DNA of 64,000 nucleotides from an uncultured Bacteroidaceae bacterium (lineage in GTDB: Bacteria > Bacteroidota > Bacteroidia > Bacteroidales > Bacteroidaceae), in the NCBI GenBank assembly GCA_934293005.1, contig CAKQYA010000009.1:28087-92086 (forward strand), in the 5' to 3' direction. Numbering within the stretch: the first letter of the stretch is position 1; each line of letters begins with the position of its first letter. Below the pieces are notes generated by a model. That model worked only from the letters and a program-made list of their open reading frames with translations. It was not told the origin of the DNA and did no database searches. Shown in pieces: positions 45,917 through 55,079 of this stretch. Position numbers and translations under genes: made by a program.

Positions 45917-46681
45917 ATGATAAAGGTTGGAAAGATTATAAAAATCACACTTGTATCGCTGCTGACAGCAATGTTGGCAGCATACATCGTATACAGCATA
46001 TTCTTCCTCTCCGCTCCCGACGACAGCGAGACATGCAGCTCTGTAGACCTCATCGTCGAATCGTCCGACTCTCCTTCATCCTTTGCTGACAAGACAGAAC
46101 TGGAAAACATTCTGAAAGATGCGCACCTCTATCCTAAAGGCATGCTGATGAAGAATGTGAGCACAAAGAAAATTGAAGATGCAATCAAGGAAAAAGAGTT
46201 TATCTCTAAAGCTGAATGCTACAAAGCGGCAAAAGGCAAAGTGTGCATAAAGGTTGAGCAAAGAATGCCTATCATCTATGTGTTGCCTGACGGAAGAGAC
46301 GGATTCTTCGTCGACGCAAAAGGACATGTGATACACAACAGAGGATATGTGTCAAACCTCGTGGTGGCATCTGGAGACGTGGATGAGAAATATGCGAGCA
46401 AAGAACTTGTGGAGATGGCACGCTTCCTGCAGACAGATGAGTTCTGGAATAACCAGATAGAACAAATCTATGTGTCAAGAGGGAAAAAGAATGAAAGGGT
46501 CATAGAAATCGTTCCAAGGGTAGGAGACCACATTGTCTATCTCGGCACAATTAACAATTTCGAGAAGAAGCTAAATAACCTCAAGATTTTCTACGACAAA
46601 GCCATAAAAACAGTGGGATGGAACAAATATGCCAAAGTAAACTTGGAATACGAGAACCAAATCATCTGCACAAAGAGATAA
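45917..46681 (+). CDS. ftsQ: Division protein FtsQ (DivIB)
   Basis: 254 residues. A short cytoplasmic start, one membrane span (about 9-31), then a periplasmic part with a POTRA-like segment (about 50-115) and the FtsQ beta domain. It recruits the FtsL-FtsB complex to the septum. Similarity to E. coli FtsQ is low, as usual for Bacteroidetes; the call rests on topology plus the place between murC and ftsA. Confidence 0.88.
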   Translation: MIKVGKIIKITLVSLLTAMLAAYIVYSIFFLSAPDDSETCSSVDLIVESSDSPSSFADKTELENILKDAHLYPKGMLMKNVSTKKIEDAIKEKEFISKAECYKAAKGKVCIKVEQRMPIIYVLPDGRDGFFVDAKGHVIHNRGYVSNLVVASGDVDEKYASKELVEMARFLQTDEFWNNQIEQIYVSRGKKNERVIEIVPRVGDHIVYLGTINNFEKKLNNLKIFYDKAIKTVGWNKYAKVNLEYENQIICTKR

Positions 46682-46754
46682 CGTGACAACATGGCTCAAT
46701 CAGATGTCATTTCAAACTTGAATTTATTATTAAGAATCAAACAACATTACATAT

Positions 46755-48380
46755 ATGACTACTTCCGACAAAGATTTTATTGTTGCGATAGAACTTGCTT
46801 CGTCTAAGATTAAAGGAGTGGCAGGACAAAAGAAGGATGGCACTATGCAGATTCTCGCTTATGCCGAGGACGACACGACTGGCTGCATCAAGCGAGGAGC
46901 TGTGTACAACATAGAGAAGACGTATCAGAGCGTCAACAACATCATCCACAAACTCGAGTCGGTGCTCAACACTAAAATATCACGCGCATACGTGGGCATA
47001 GGCGGCCAGTCTATGCGCTCATACAAGAGCATCATCAAGCGCGATCTGTTAACTCAGAGCTTCATCAGCAACGAACTGATTGACGCAATAAGCCAGGAGA
47101 GCCAAGAGATTCCATACAGCGATTACGAGGTAATGGACAATTACCCACAAGAATTCATCATCGACTCTAACTCCATATCAGACACACCTGTGGGCGTGAT
47201 GGGAACAAACGTGGAGGGAGAGTTTCTGAACATCATAGCAAAGACAAAACTGAGAATCAACGTGGAAACAGTATTTGCCAACGCTAACATGGAAATTGCC
47301 GAACAGCTCATTTCACCGCTGCAATTGGCCAACAACGTGCTTACCGACGCTGAGAAACGTTCGGGATGCGCTCTCGTGGATCTCGGAGCTGACACAACCA
47401 CCCTTGTGGTATACAAGAACAACATCGTCAGATACCTCGTCACTATACCATTAGGCAGCAACAACATAAACAAGGACTTGGCCACACTGCCTATCGACGA
47501 GGCTGAGACCGAAGAGGTGAAACTCAAATATGGCGATGCGTGCCAAGACACCGAAAGAGTGGAAGACGCAGAGATACAGACTTACACCACTTCAGATGGC
47601 AGAACATTCGACGTCACGCTCATCAAGAACGTGATAGAAGCACGAATGGGAGAAATCATCGCTAATGTGAACAACCAGATAATCAACTCCGACTACAGCG
47701 GCAAACTGTTGGCCGGACTTGTCATAACTGGCGGCGGCAGCAACATGAAAAACATCGTTGATGCATTCACCAAGAGCACTAAGATTGACAAAGTGCGCAT
47801 CGCCAATAAGGTCAACCAATCTATCATAAAGACTGAAGATGCAGGGGCAATAGTGCTCGACAAGGCAGAGAACACTTCTATCCTCTCTCTTCTCTTGGGC
47901 GGCACTGAACCATGTGGCGGAGAGGGCCTCGACAACACTCAGGCCATGATAGACCAGCAAGCAAAAGAAGCTGACAGGCAAAGGCGTCAAGAAGAGGCCG
48001 AAGCAGAAGCAAAGGACGCCATGGCCTTCGACAAAGTGAAGAATGGCATACGCAACGCATATGATGATGTGCAGAAACAGATTACCGAACTTAACAAATA
48101 CGGCAGCGACAAAGCTGTGAGACAAAAGGCAAAGAATCTCTCGCTCAAAGTGCTCGACGCAACTATCGGTGACGAATATGCCAATGCAGCCAAAGCCCTG
48201 GAAGGCAAAGACAAATTCAAACAAAGCCTAAGAGAAGGTGCAGAACTGGCCGAAAAACTCAAAGTGGAGGTCGACAAACTCATCGAACTTGTTAACAGGA
48301 AAAATAAGGAGAACAGTTTCATCGGACGCATATCAAGAGCATTGTCAGACCTTGTAAGTGAGGACGAAGGCAAAAAATAA
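46755..48380 (+). CDS. ftsA: Division protein FtsA
   Basis: 541 residues, about 120 more than E. coli FtsA. The actin-like ATPase core includes DFIVAIELASSKIKGVAG (phosphate 1), CALVDLGADTTTLVVY (phosphate 2) and AGLVITGGGSNMKN. Beyond the core, residues about 405-510 form a long acidic, Ala/Lys/Glu-rich, coiled-coil-prone insert, followed by the amphipathic tip FIGRISRALSDLVSE that should anchor FtsZ to the membrane. Extended C-terminal linkers occur in Bacteroidetes FtsA. It is 191 nt ahead of ftsZ. Confidence 0.95.
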   Translation: MTTSDKDFIVAIELASSKIKGVAGQKKDGTMQILAYAEDDTTGCIKRGAVYNIEKTYQSVNNIIHKLESVLNTKISRAYVGIGGQSMRSYKSIIKRDLLTQSFISNELIDAISQESQEIPYSDYEVMDNYPQEFIIDSNSISDTPVGVMGTNVEGEFLNIIAKTKLRINVETVFANANMEIAEQLISPLQLANNVLTDAEKRSGCALVDLGADTTTLVVYKNNIVRYLVTIPLGSNNINKDLATLPIDEAETEEVKLKYGDACQDTERVEDAEIQTYTTSDGRTFDVTLIKNVIEARMGEIIANVNNQIINSDYSGKLLAGLVITGGGSNMKNIVDAFTKSTKIDKVRIANKVNQSIIKTEDAGAIVLDKAENTSILSLLLGGTEPCGGEGLDNTQAMIDQQAKEADRQRRQEEAEAEAKDAMAFDKVKNGIRNAYDDVQKQITELNKYGSDKAVRQKAKNLSLKVLDATIGDEYANAAKALEGKDKFKQSLREGAELAEKLKVEVDKLIELVNRKNKENSFIGRISRALSDLVSEDEGKK

Positions 48381-48571
48381 AAGCGTTAGCAGTGTCAAAT
48401 AAAGCACATGCAACTACAACAATAAACGGCTGACATTGCCACAAGCGTCCCGACGTTGACGCAGACGCATACTACAAAACACTGCAAGATATTGGCATTG
48501 CAGTAAGACATTTGACCTTGCAATAACGATAAATGTTCGATTTCATTTATAAATACAATTCACATTGAACT

Positions 48572-49885
48572 ATGGCAGAGAACGACGATATAGGTGTCTT
48601 CAACTTCACACAAGGCACAACAAGCATAATTAAAGTCATTGGTGTTGGCGGTGGCGGCGGCAATGCCGTGAACCACATGTACAACGAAGGCATCCATGAT
48701 GTCACTTTCGTTGTGACAAATACCGACAACAAGGCACTGCAAGACTCACCCGTACCCACAAAGATACAGTTGGGCAAGGAGGGACTCGGTGCTGGCAACA
48801 AGCCTGAGAAGGCACGCATAGCAACAGAAGAGTCGATAGAGGAAATCAAAAACATGTTGTCAGATGGCACAAAGATGGCGTTCATCACAGCTGGAATGGG
48901 TGGAGGCACAGGCACAGGAGCTGCTCCACTCATCGCAAAGACAGCTAAAGACATGGGCATCCTCACCGTGGGCATCGTAACCATTCCTTTCCGTTGGGAA
49001 GGAAACAAGAAAATCGACCAGGCTCTCGATGGAGTGGAAGAGATGAGCAAGAATGTCGACGCTCTTCTTGTCATCAACAACGAACGACTGAGAGAAATCT
49101 ATCAGGACTTCACCGTCATAAAGGCATTTGCCAAAGCTGACGACACGCTCTGCAACGCTGCTCGCTCCATTGCTGAAATCATCACAATGCATGGCATTAT
49201 AAACCTCGACTTCAACGATGTGAGCACCGTGCTGAAAGATGGCGGCGTGGCTATCATGAGCACAGGATTCGGATCGGGCGAAGGACGTGTGACAAAAGGC
49301 ATCGAGGATGCGCTCAACTCTCCATTGCTGAACAATAACGACATATACCGCGCAAACAAAATATTGCTCCGCATCTCTTTCCCCGACGAGAAGGGAGATG
49401 GCAATAACGCTCTCATGATGGACGAGATGAATGAGGTGCATGAGTTCATGTCGAAGATAAAGCGTGACGATGTTGAGACAAAATGGGGCTTGTCCATCGA
49501 CCCTACCTTGACAGACCAGGTGAAAATCACTATCCTCGCAACAGGATTCGGCGTGGAGGACATCGACTCAGACGAGATGAACTCACGACTTCTTGCACGC
49601 GACAAAGAACAGCAGCAACGCGAGGTGGAAAAAGCTGAAGCGGAAGCTGAAAGAGCACACCGACGAGAAACAATCTATGGTCCTGACAACAACCACAGCA
49701 CTATCCGCCGCCCTCTTTACAGCTATATCTTCAAGGAAGAAGACTTGGACAACGAGGATGTAATAAGCATGGTCGAGACTTCTCCTACATACAAGCGCAC
49801 AAAAGAGACCATGAAGCAGCTCACAGACATTGGCAATAACCGAGCAAACACTATTGACCAAGGAGCCACCATCACTTTTAAATAA
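48572..49885 (+). CDS. ftsZ: Tubulin-like division GTPase FtsZ
   Basis: 437 residues. The GTPase core has VIGVGGGGGNAVNHM, the tubulin signature GGGTGTGAAP (about 110-119), and the T7 loop NLDFNDV. After residue about 330 comes a variable, Glu/Gln/Arg-rich linker (EQQQREVEKAEAEAER) and a C-terminal conserved stretch (ending QGATITFK) for FtsA binding. It forms the Z-ring at mid-cell. Last gene of the dcw cluster, closed by the hairpin at 49946. Confidence 0.97.
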   Translation: MAENDDIGVFNFTQGTTSIIKVIGVGGGGGNAVNHMYNEGIHDVTFVVTNTDNKALQDSPVPTKIQLGKEGLGAGNKPEKARIATEESIEEIKNMLSDGTKMAFITAGMGGGTGTGAAPLIAKTAKDMGILTVGIVTIPFRWEGNKKIDQALDGVEEMSKNVDALLVINNERLREIYQDFTVIKAFAKADDTLCNAARSIAEIITMHGIINLDFNDVSTVLKDGGVAIMSTGFGSGEGRVTKGIEDALNSPLLNNNDIYRANKILLRISFPDEKGDGNNALMMDEMNEVHEFMSKIKRDDVETKWGLSIDPTLTDQVKITILATGFGVEDIDSDEMNSRLLARDKEQQQREVEKAEAEAERAHRRETIYGPDNNHSTIRRPLYSYIFKEEDLDNEDVISMVETSPTYKRTKETMKQLTDIGNNRANTIDQGATITFK

Positions 49886-49940
49886 GCTGCTTGCGACACA
49901 TTGATGATATATGGCTATGGCCACATATTAGATAACAACA

Positions 49941-49974
49941 AAAAAGGCGTCTGCCAATTGGCAGACGCCTTTTT
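49941..49974. terminator. Bidirectional rho-independent terminator between ftsZ and gyrB
   Basis: GGCGTCTGCCAA and TTGGCAGACGCC form a perfect 12-bp stem (49946-49969) with A-run before and T-run after, so it can stop ftsZ (plus) and gyrB (minus). Typical of convergent genes. Confidence 0.93.
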
Positions 49975-50030
49975 ATATTGAAAACAGCCAATCAGCCGTC
50001 AATAATGTCCTGATGATTTCTCTATTTCGG

Positions 50031-50045
50031 TCTAATGACCGATTT
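50031..50045 (-). repeat. Dispersed 15-mer AAATCGGTCATTAGA, copy 2
   Basis: Exact copy on the minus strand, 4 nt beyond the gyrB stop codon, flanked by CGAAA so that it resembles the copy at 54986. Confidence 0.85.
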
Positions 50046-50048
50046 GAG

Positions 50049-52025
50049 TTAAGCATCAATGTTGGCATATGTGGCGTTGCGCTCTATAAACTCGCGGCGC
50101 GGAGCCACATCCTCGCCCATCAGCATGGAGAAGGTATAGTCTGCTTCTGCCGCATCATTGATGGTGACCTGTTTGAGCAGACGTGTGGCTGGATTCATAG
50201 TTGTCTCCCAAAGCTGCTCTGGGTTCATCTCGCCAAGACCTTTATAGCGCTGCACCTTTATCTTGTCTTCCTGACCATCACCATAAGTGTCGATGAATCG
50301 CTGCAACGCCTCTTCGTCATAGCAATACTCGCTAACCTTTCCCTTCGTGCACTTGTACAATGGAGGTGTGGCAATATACAGTCGGCCATCACGGATGAGC
50401 TGTGGAAGGTAACGGAAGAAGAGCGTCATGAGAAGTGTGTCGATGTGAGAGCCATCGACATCGGCATCGGTCATTATGATGGTCTTGTAATAACGCAGCT
50501 TCTCATAGTTGGCTTCCTTCTGGTCCTCTGGATTGAGACCAAACTTTATGCCAAGAGCCTGAAATATGTTGTTGACCTCTTCATGCTCGAATGCTTGGTG
50601 CCATTTGACACGCTCGACATTGAATATCTTACCTCGGATAGGAAGAATGGCTTGGAAATGACGGTCGCGGCCTTGCTTGGCAGAACCGCCGGCCGAGTCA
50701 CCCTCGACAATAAACATCTCGCAGTTGGCTGCATCTTTATCAGAACAGTCGGCAAGCTTGCCAGGAAGACCGCCGCCAGTCATAGGATTCTTGCGCTGCA
50801 CTTTCTCACGGGCTGCTCGGGCTGCCACACGTGCCTCAGCTGCTATGACCACCTTATCGATAATCATTTTAGCCTCTTTGGGATGCTCTTCCAGATAGTA
50901 GGCGAGAGCTTCTCCCACAGCCTGCTGCACGGCACCTGCCACTTCGCTGTTGCCAAGCTTTGTCTTTGTCTGTCCTTCAAACTGCGGTTCAGCCACCTTC
51001 ACGCTGATGACAGCGGTGAGACCCTCACGGAAGTCTTCTCCGCTGATCTCTATCTTCTGCTTCTCAAGCTTCTCCGTCACCTTAGTGTCATCGGCATACT
51101 TCTTGAGCACGCGAGTGAGCGCTGTGCGGAAGCCCTGCAGATGAGTGCCGCCCTCGATGGTGTTGATATTGTTGACATACGAATGGATATTCTCGCTGTA
51201 TGAGGTGTTGTACATGATGGCCACCTCTATTGGAGTGTTTTGCTTCTCGGTGTTGAGATAAATAACATCATCAAAGAGGCATGTGCGTGTGGAATCTATG
51301 TAACGGACAAAATCTTTGAGTCCGCCTTCGCTATGGAAGACCTCTTCTCTCACGCCTTCAATGCCCACCTCTGCGTTCTTGTCAAGACGCATGTCGCGAA
51401 GCGTTATCCTTATTCCAGCATTGAGATAAGCCAGCTCGCGCATGCGGTTGGCAAGGATGTCATACTTGTATGTAGTGGTGATGAAAATAGACTTGTCGGG
51501 CCAGAACTGCTGGCGTGTGCCACGGATGTCTGTCGAGCCGACCACCTTGACATCGTATAGAGGCTTGCCGCACTCATATTCCTGCTGATATATCTTTCCA
51601 TCACGGAACACCTGCGACTTCATGCGGGAGGAGAGCGCATTGACACAGCTGACACCCACGCCATGGAGTCCGCCAGACACTTTATATGAGCCTTTGTCAA
51701 ACTTACCGCCGGCATGCAGCACTGTCATGACAACCTCAAGAGCGCTTCTGTGCTCTTTCTCATGCATGTCCACTGGAATGCCACGTCCATCATCCTGTAC
51801 GGTTATGGAGTTGTCCTCATTTATGGTTACCTCAATATGCGTGCAGAATCCAGCCAGAGCCTCATCGATAGAGTTGTCTACGGTCTCGTAAACGAGATGG
51901 TGGAGACCCTTTTCGCTGATGTCTCCGATATACATCGCCGGTCTCTTCCTTACAGCCTCAAGTCCTTCAAGAACCTGAATGTTACTGGCTGAATAATTTT
52001 GTTCTTTGTCTATTGTTTCGTCCAT
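50049..52025 (-). CDS. gyrB: DNA gyrase subunit B
   Basis: 658 residues from the ATG at 52025; an in-frame ATG at 52037 would leave only about six bases after the start point implied by the TAACTTTG box at 52049-52056. It supplies the ATPase and TOPRIM parts of gyrase. Motifs: ATP-binding LVYETVDNSIDEALAGFC, QDDGRGIPVDMH, GLHGVGVSCVNALS, TOPRIM EGDSAGGSAKQGRDR, and TDADVDGSHIDTL. Length fits type gyrB. It converges on ftsZ with a shared terminator. Confidence 0.96.
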   Translation of the reverse strand: MDETIDKEQNYSASNIQVLEGLEAVRKRPAMYIGDISEKGLHHLVYETVDNSIDEALAGFCTHIEVTINEDNSITVQDDGRGIPVDMHEKEHRSALEVVMTVLHAGGKFDKGSYKVSGGLHGVGVSCVNALSSRMKSQVFRDGKIYQQEYECGKPLYDVKVVGSTDIRGTRQQFWPDKSIFITTTYKYDILANRMRELAYLNAGIRITLRDMRLDKNAEVGIEGVREEVFHSEGGLKDFVRYIDSTRTCLFDDVIYLNTEKQNTPIEVAIMYNTSYSENIHSYVNNINTIEGGTHLQGFRTALTRVLKKYADDTKVTEKLEKQKIEISGEDFREGLTAVISVKVAEPQFEGQTKTKLGNSEVAGAVQQAVGEALAYYLEEHPKEAKMIIDKVVIAAEARVAARAAREKVQRKNPMTGGGLPGKLADCSDKDAANCEMFIVEGDSAGGSAKQGRDRHFQAILPIRGKIFNVERVKWHQAFEHEEVNNIFQALGIKFGLNPEDQKEANYEKLRYYKTIIMTDADVDGSHIDTLLMTLFFRYLPQLIRDGRLYIATPPLYKCTKGKVSEYCYDEEALQRFIDTYGDGQEDKIKVQRYKGLGEMNPEQLWETTMNPATRLLKQVTINDAAEADYTFSMLMGEDVAPRREFIERNATYANIDA

Positions 52026-52048
52026 TGTTTTATACACTTATTACGTTA

Positions 52049-52056
52049 CAAAGTTA
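52049..52056 (-). promoter_or_regulatory. Promoter -7 box (TAACTTTG) of gyrB
   Basis: Minus strand, 23 nt upstream of the chosen start. Confidence 0.6.
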
Positions 52057-52176
52057 CGATTTTTTTTCGACATGAGGAAACAATAAACTCAAAGAATTAG
52101 CATAAGGAGCCCAAAACAGAACCAATATACAGCCATATGAGCTAATGTGTCGATTCACAACGACATGGACACAGAG

Positions 52177-52210
52177 AAAAGGGATGAAATCCTTTCGGAT
52201 TTCATCCCTT
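52177..52210 (-). terminator. Rho-independent terminator of rpsT
   Basis: AAGGGATGAAATCC and GGATTTCATCCCTT form a 14-bp stem; on the minus strand TTTTCTC follows. Confidence 0.85.
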
Positions 52211-52282
52211 CATTTATCTCTTGAATAGATTTTTGCCATGACTGCATGCTGGCATGCAGTGTCAGCTTGCCTTATTATGCTA

Positions 52283-52537
52283 TTAAGCGAGCTTTGCAAT
52301 CATCTTTGCTGTACCCGACTTGAGGTTTGCAGCCTTTTTCCAGTGGATGATGTTCTGCTTTGCGAGCTTGTCGAGCATCTTCTGGAGCTTTGGGAACATT
52401 GCCTGCGCCTCAGCCTTGTCAGTAGTGTTGCGGAGGTCGCGGAGATAGTTACGCATAGTCTTTGCGTAGTAACGGTTGTGAAGTCTGCGCTTCTCGTTCT
52501 GGCGGATGCGCTTCAGACATGACTTGTGATGTGCCAT
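52283..52537 (-). CDS. rpsT: 30S ribosomal protein S20
   Basis: 84 residues, Lys/Arg-rich helical protein beginning [18 protein letters not shown] and carrying the ending [16 protein letters not shown] of S20. It binds the 5' domain of 16S rRNA. Monocistronic: a terminator follows and a tRNA-Glu with its own terminator precedes it on the same strand. Confidence 0.95.
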   Translation of the reverse strand: MAHHKSCLKRIRQNEKRRLHNRYYAKTMRNYLRDLRNTTDKAEAQAMFPKLQKMLDKLAKQNIIHWKKAANLKSGTAKMIAKLA

Positions 52538-52620
52538 TTGTTTGATTTTTTTTAATTGGTTAATGAATCAATCAGGAGTCCGATGTGGTATGGCCAATGA
52601 CCTCGCACCCTTCTCCTTGA

Positions 52621-52656
52621 AAAGAAAAAGGGTTGATTCTTTCGACTCAACCCTTA
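52621..52656 (-). terminator. Rho-independent terminator after tRNA-Glu
   Basis: AAGGGTTGA/TCAACCCTT stem with a TTTTTCTTTT tail on the minus strand, 5 nt past the tRNA 3' end. Confidence 0.82.
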
Positions 52657-52660
52657 TCTT

Positions 52661-52735
52661 GGTAGCCCATAGCAGAGTCGAACTGCTCTTTAGAGAATGA
52701 AAATCTCTCGTCCTAACCGATAGACGAATGGGCCA
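52661..52735 (-). tRNA. tRNA-Glu(TTC)
   Basis: 75 nt with encoded CCA. GGCCCAT pairs with ATGGGCT (G-U at 1-72), the D-arm is GTCTATCGGTTAGGAC, the anticodon loop is TTTTCAT with TTC, and the T-arm contains AGTTCGACT. Confidence 0.94.
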
Positions 52736-52787
52736 GCCCTTGGGATATTTCCCTTAGCGAAACAGGCGTTGTTCTGTTTTGCGAGTG

Positions 52788-52818
52788 CAAAGGTACGAAC
52801 TTTTTCATTACCGACAAA
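52788..52818 (-). promoter_or_regulatory. Promoter of tRNA-Glu
   Basis: Minus-strand TTTG (52815-52818) and TACCTTTG (52788-52795) 19 nt apart, then CACTCGCAAAAC, identical to the tRNA-Phe promoter. Divergent from the recO promoter. Confidence 0.75.
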
Positions 52819-52889
52819 ACTTTCTTTGATTTTTTTTCGTCAAACATCATTTTTTTCATGTTTCCATTCGTTTCCTCAGTAAAAATGAC

Positions 52890-52897
52890 TACTTTTG
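52890..52897 (+). promoter_or_regulatory. Promoter -7 box (TACTTTTG) of recO
   Basis: Plus strand, 30 nt upstream of the chosen recO start and downstream of an in-frame ATG at 52858, which is therefore rejected. Confidence 0.6.
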
Positions 52898-52926
52898 CAC
52901 TGTTTTATCACAAGATAAGCAACGGC

Positions 52927-53655
52927 ATGAACGAGACATTAAGAGGCATCGTCATCAAGACAGTGAAATATGGAGATTCATCCCTGATAGCGGACGTGTT
53001 CACAGAGAGCCACGGACGCTGCTCGTTCATGACAAAGATTGTGAGAGCCAAGCGCAATGCAAGCACAGCCACATTTTGGTATCCATTATCAATGATTGAA
53101 TTTACAGCCGACATCAAGGCCAACTCGTCACGGCTGCCACGCCCGCTTGACATAAGGTCTTACTATTGCTATTCAGACCTCACGTTCTCTCCCGTCAAAT
53201 CATCCATAGCACTTTTCCTTGCCGAATTCATCAGCGCGGCACTCCGTGAAGAGAAGGCAAATGCGCCTTTATATAAATATATCGAGTCGTCGCTGCAATG
53301 GCTCGACGCCACAACCAATCCTGCTTCCATCGCCAATTTCCACTTGGTGTTCCTCATGCACATGAGCCGTTTCGTGGGCATTTACCCTAATTTGGAGAAC
53401 GTCTCTCAATATTTCGACATGCAAGCAGGCAGCTACGCTCTTATGCGGCCGTTTCACAGCAACGTGCTCGAAGGCGCCGAAGCCCTGTGCCTGCCCACAC
53501 TCTTTCGTCTGTCATACAGCACAATGCATGTGGCAAAGTTCACGAGAAGCGAACGCATGCGCGCATTGAGAGTGCTCAACGACTATTACCGGCTACACAT
53601 GCCTGGCTTCCCCACGCTGAAATCAATAGAGGTATTGCATGAGATGTTTTCATAA
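52927..53655 (+). CDS. recO: DNA repair protein RecO
   Basis: 242 residues from the ATG at 52927 (MNETLRGIVIKTVKYGDSS). RecO anneals SSB-coated DNA and loads RecA with RecR/RecF. The N-terminal OB-fold start and the RGIVI...YGDSSLI motif fit the family; the C-terminal helical domain is complete. The zinc-binding cysteines present in many RecO proteins are not seen, as in other Bacteroidetes. Confidence 0.9.
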   Translation: MNETLRGIVIKTVKYGDSSLIADVFTESHGRCSFMTKIVRAKRNASTATFWYPLSMIEFTADIKANSSRLPRPLDIRSYYCYSDLTFSPVKSSIALFLAEFISAALREEKANAPLYKYIESSLQWLDATTNPASIANFHLVFLMHMSRFVGIYPNLENVSQYFDMQAGSYALMRPFHSNVLEGAEALCLPTLFRLSYSTMHVAKFTRSERMRALRVLNDYYRLHMPGFPTLKSIEVLHEMFS

Positions 53656-53740
53656 GCAAGCGCTCATAATTATTTTCACAAGCAGGTGTTCATAATTATT
53701 TTTATATTTGACGCGCTCTGTCTCAAGGCAAACGTTTCGG
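53653..53740 (+). repeat. Repeat region with an AAGTAGGTGTTCA-type end
   Basis: 53677-53714 (CAAGCAGGTGTTCATAATTA then TTTTTATATTTGACGC) matches the reverse complement of the right end of the 189-bp element at 26208-26396 over about 40 bp, including the outlying TGACGC and CTCAAGGC bases. A shorter partial copy (CTCATAATTATTTTC) precedes it at 53662-53676. It starts right after the recO stop codon. Confidence 0.7.
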
Positions 53741-53942
53741 GTCAAAAAAACCGAAGGGAACCCGAAGGAAGCCCGAAGGACACAAACAATGCGCACAAAC
53801 ACATCGCGCCCCATGCCTTACTACCTATTTGAGGCATGCCTGCGCAACAATATTCCACTTATTTTTCATGGCGCAAAGGACGTTTTATCGTTCAAGAAGA
53901 AGTTATGTCACGCCACATTATGTATTTTCAGATATAAAGTCG

Positions 53943-53950
53943 TAACTTTG
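53943..53950 (+). promoter_or_regulatory. Promoter -7 box (TAACTTTG) of ribF
   Basis: Plus strand, 20 nt upstream of the ATG at 53970; the leader would be very short. Confidence 0.6.
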
Positions 53951-53969
53951 CACCTCGTTAGAAATTATC

Positions 53970-54902
53970 ATGATAATAATAGGCAAAGACTCGACAACAA
54001 GACCATGTGTTGCCACCATCGGCTCCTTCGACGGAGTGCACCTGGGGCATCAGCACGTCATTTCCCAACTCATCAAAATGGGCAATGACCGCATGCTCGA
54101 CACCGTGGCCGTATCCTTCTCCAACCATCCGCTGCAAGTGCTTCACCCCGAGTTCAATCCGCAGATGCTCTCCACCACAAAAGAAAAAACCGACCTGCTC
54201 CTCAAAGCAGGAGTGGACAAGGTGGCCTTGCTGACATTCACAAAGGAGATGGCCGCCATGAGCGCTAAAGACTTCATGAAGCAAGTGCTCCACGACAGTT
54301 TGAAGGCAAAGGTGCTGATGATAGGCTACGACAACCACTTCGGCCACGATCGCTGCGGCTTCGACACATGCATGAGATACGGGAAAGACATGGGCATTGA
54401 CGTTGTGAGCTGCACAGAATGGAACAACGGAAGCGAGGTTTCATCGACAGCCATACGCAACAGCCTGGCCGCAGGCGACATTGAGGGGGCCAACAGAGCA
54501 TTAGGATACAGATATGCCTTGCAAGGCAAGGTTGTGCCAGGCTTCCAGAACGGAAGAAAAATAGGCTTCCCTACAGCCAACATCAAGACAGACCCCACCA
54601 AACTCATACCAGAAGATGGCGTGTACCTCGTCTCTGTGGATGTCGGCGAGAGAATCATGACAGGCATGATGAACATAGGCACCCGCCCCACCCTGCACAA
54701 TGGAAGCAACCGCTCGCTCGAAGTCCACATACTCGACTTCTGCGAAAACATGTATGGCAAACAGCTGCGCGTCGAATTTATCAAGCGGCTGCGCAAAGAG
54801 CGCAAATTCAGTTCTGTGGAATCGCTCACGGACCAGCTAAGGAAAGACGAGACCCTATGCAGGCTGCTGGCCGACGAGCAAACTGGCATTCACAATCATT
54901 AA
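53970..54902 (+). CDS. ribF: Bifunctional riboflavin kinase/FAD synthetase
   Basis: 310 residues. The N-terminal FAD synthetase domain (about 1-165) has TIGSFDGVHLGHQHVI with the nucleotidyltransferase HxGH motif and EVSSTAIRNSL; the C-terminal riboflavin kinase domain has GKVVPGFQNGRKIGFPTANI and DGVYLVSVDVG. It makes FMN and FAD in the cytoplasm. It stands alone between the recO-side repeats and a spacer carrying the 15-mer repeat. Confidence 0.95.
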   Translation: MIIIGKDSTTRPCVATIGSFDGVHLGHQHVISQLIKMGNDRMLDTVAVSFSNHPLQVLHPEFNPQMLSTTKEKTDLLLKAGVDKVALLTFTKEMAAMSAKDFMKQVLHDSLKAKVLMIGYDNHFGHDRCGFDTCMRYGKDMGIDVVSCTEWNNGSEVSSTAIRNSLAAGDIEGANRALGYRYALQGKVVPGFQNGRKIGFPTANIKTDPTKLIPEDGVYLVSVDVGERIMTGMMNIGTRPTLHNGSNRSLEVHILDFCENMYGKQLRVEFIKRLRKERKFSSVESLTDQLRKDETLCRLLADEQTGIHNH

Positions 54903-54985
54903 GCTCCAACTTGCCATGATTCTGCCAGTTTGCGTTTCGCAGCGTATGCGACGCAGCCGTGAAGGCAGAGCTCTTTCCTAAACCC

Positions 54986-55000
54986 AAATCGGTCATTAGA
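54986..55000 (+). repeat. Dispersed 15-mer AAATCGGTCATTAGA, copy 3
   Basis: Exact copy, flanked by AACCC and CCGAAAC; the core CGGTC-ATTA-GACCG is itself a 5-bp palindrome here. Lies between ribF and the DUF3109 gene. Confidence 0.85.
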
Positions 55001-55079
55001 CCGAAACAGGGAATTTATCAAGACATTATTGCTTCTTTTCAATGGGTTAAAATTTCACATAGTTATAAATAAGAAAGAC

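Noticed and set aside
53708..54088. ORF of 126 codons upstream of and overlapping ribF
   Set aside because: It spans the dispersed repeat, the ribF promoter and the ribF start in another frame, and its product has no family features.
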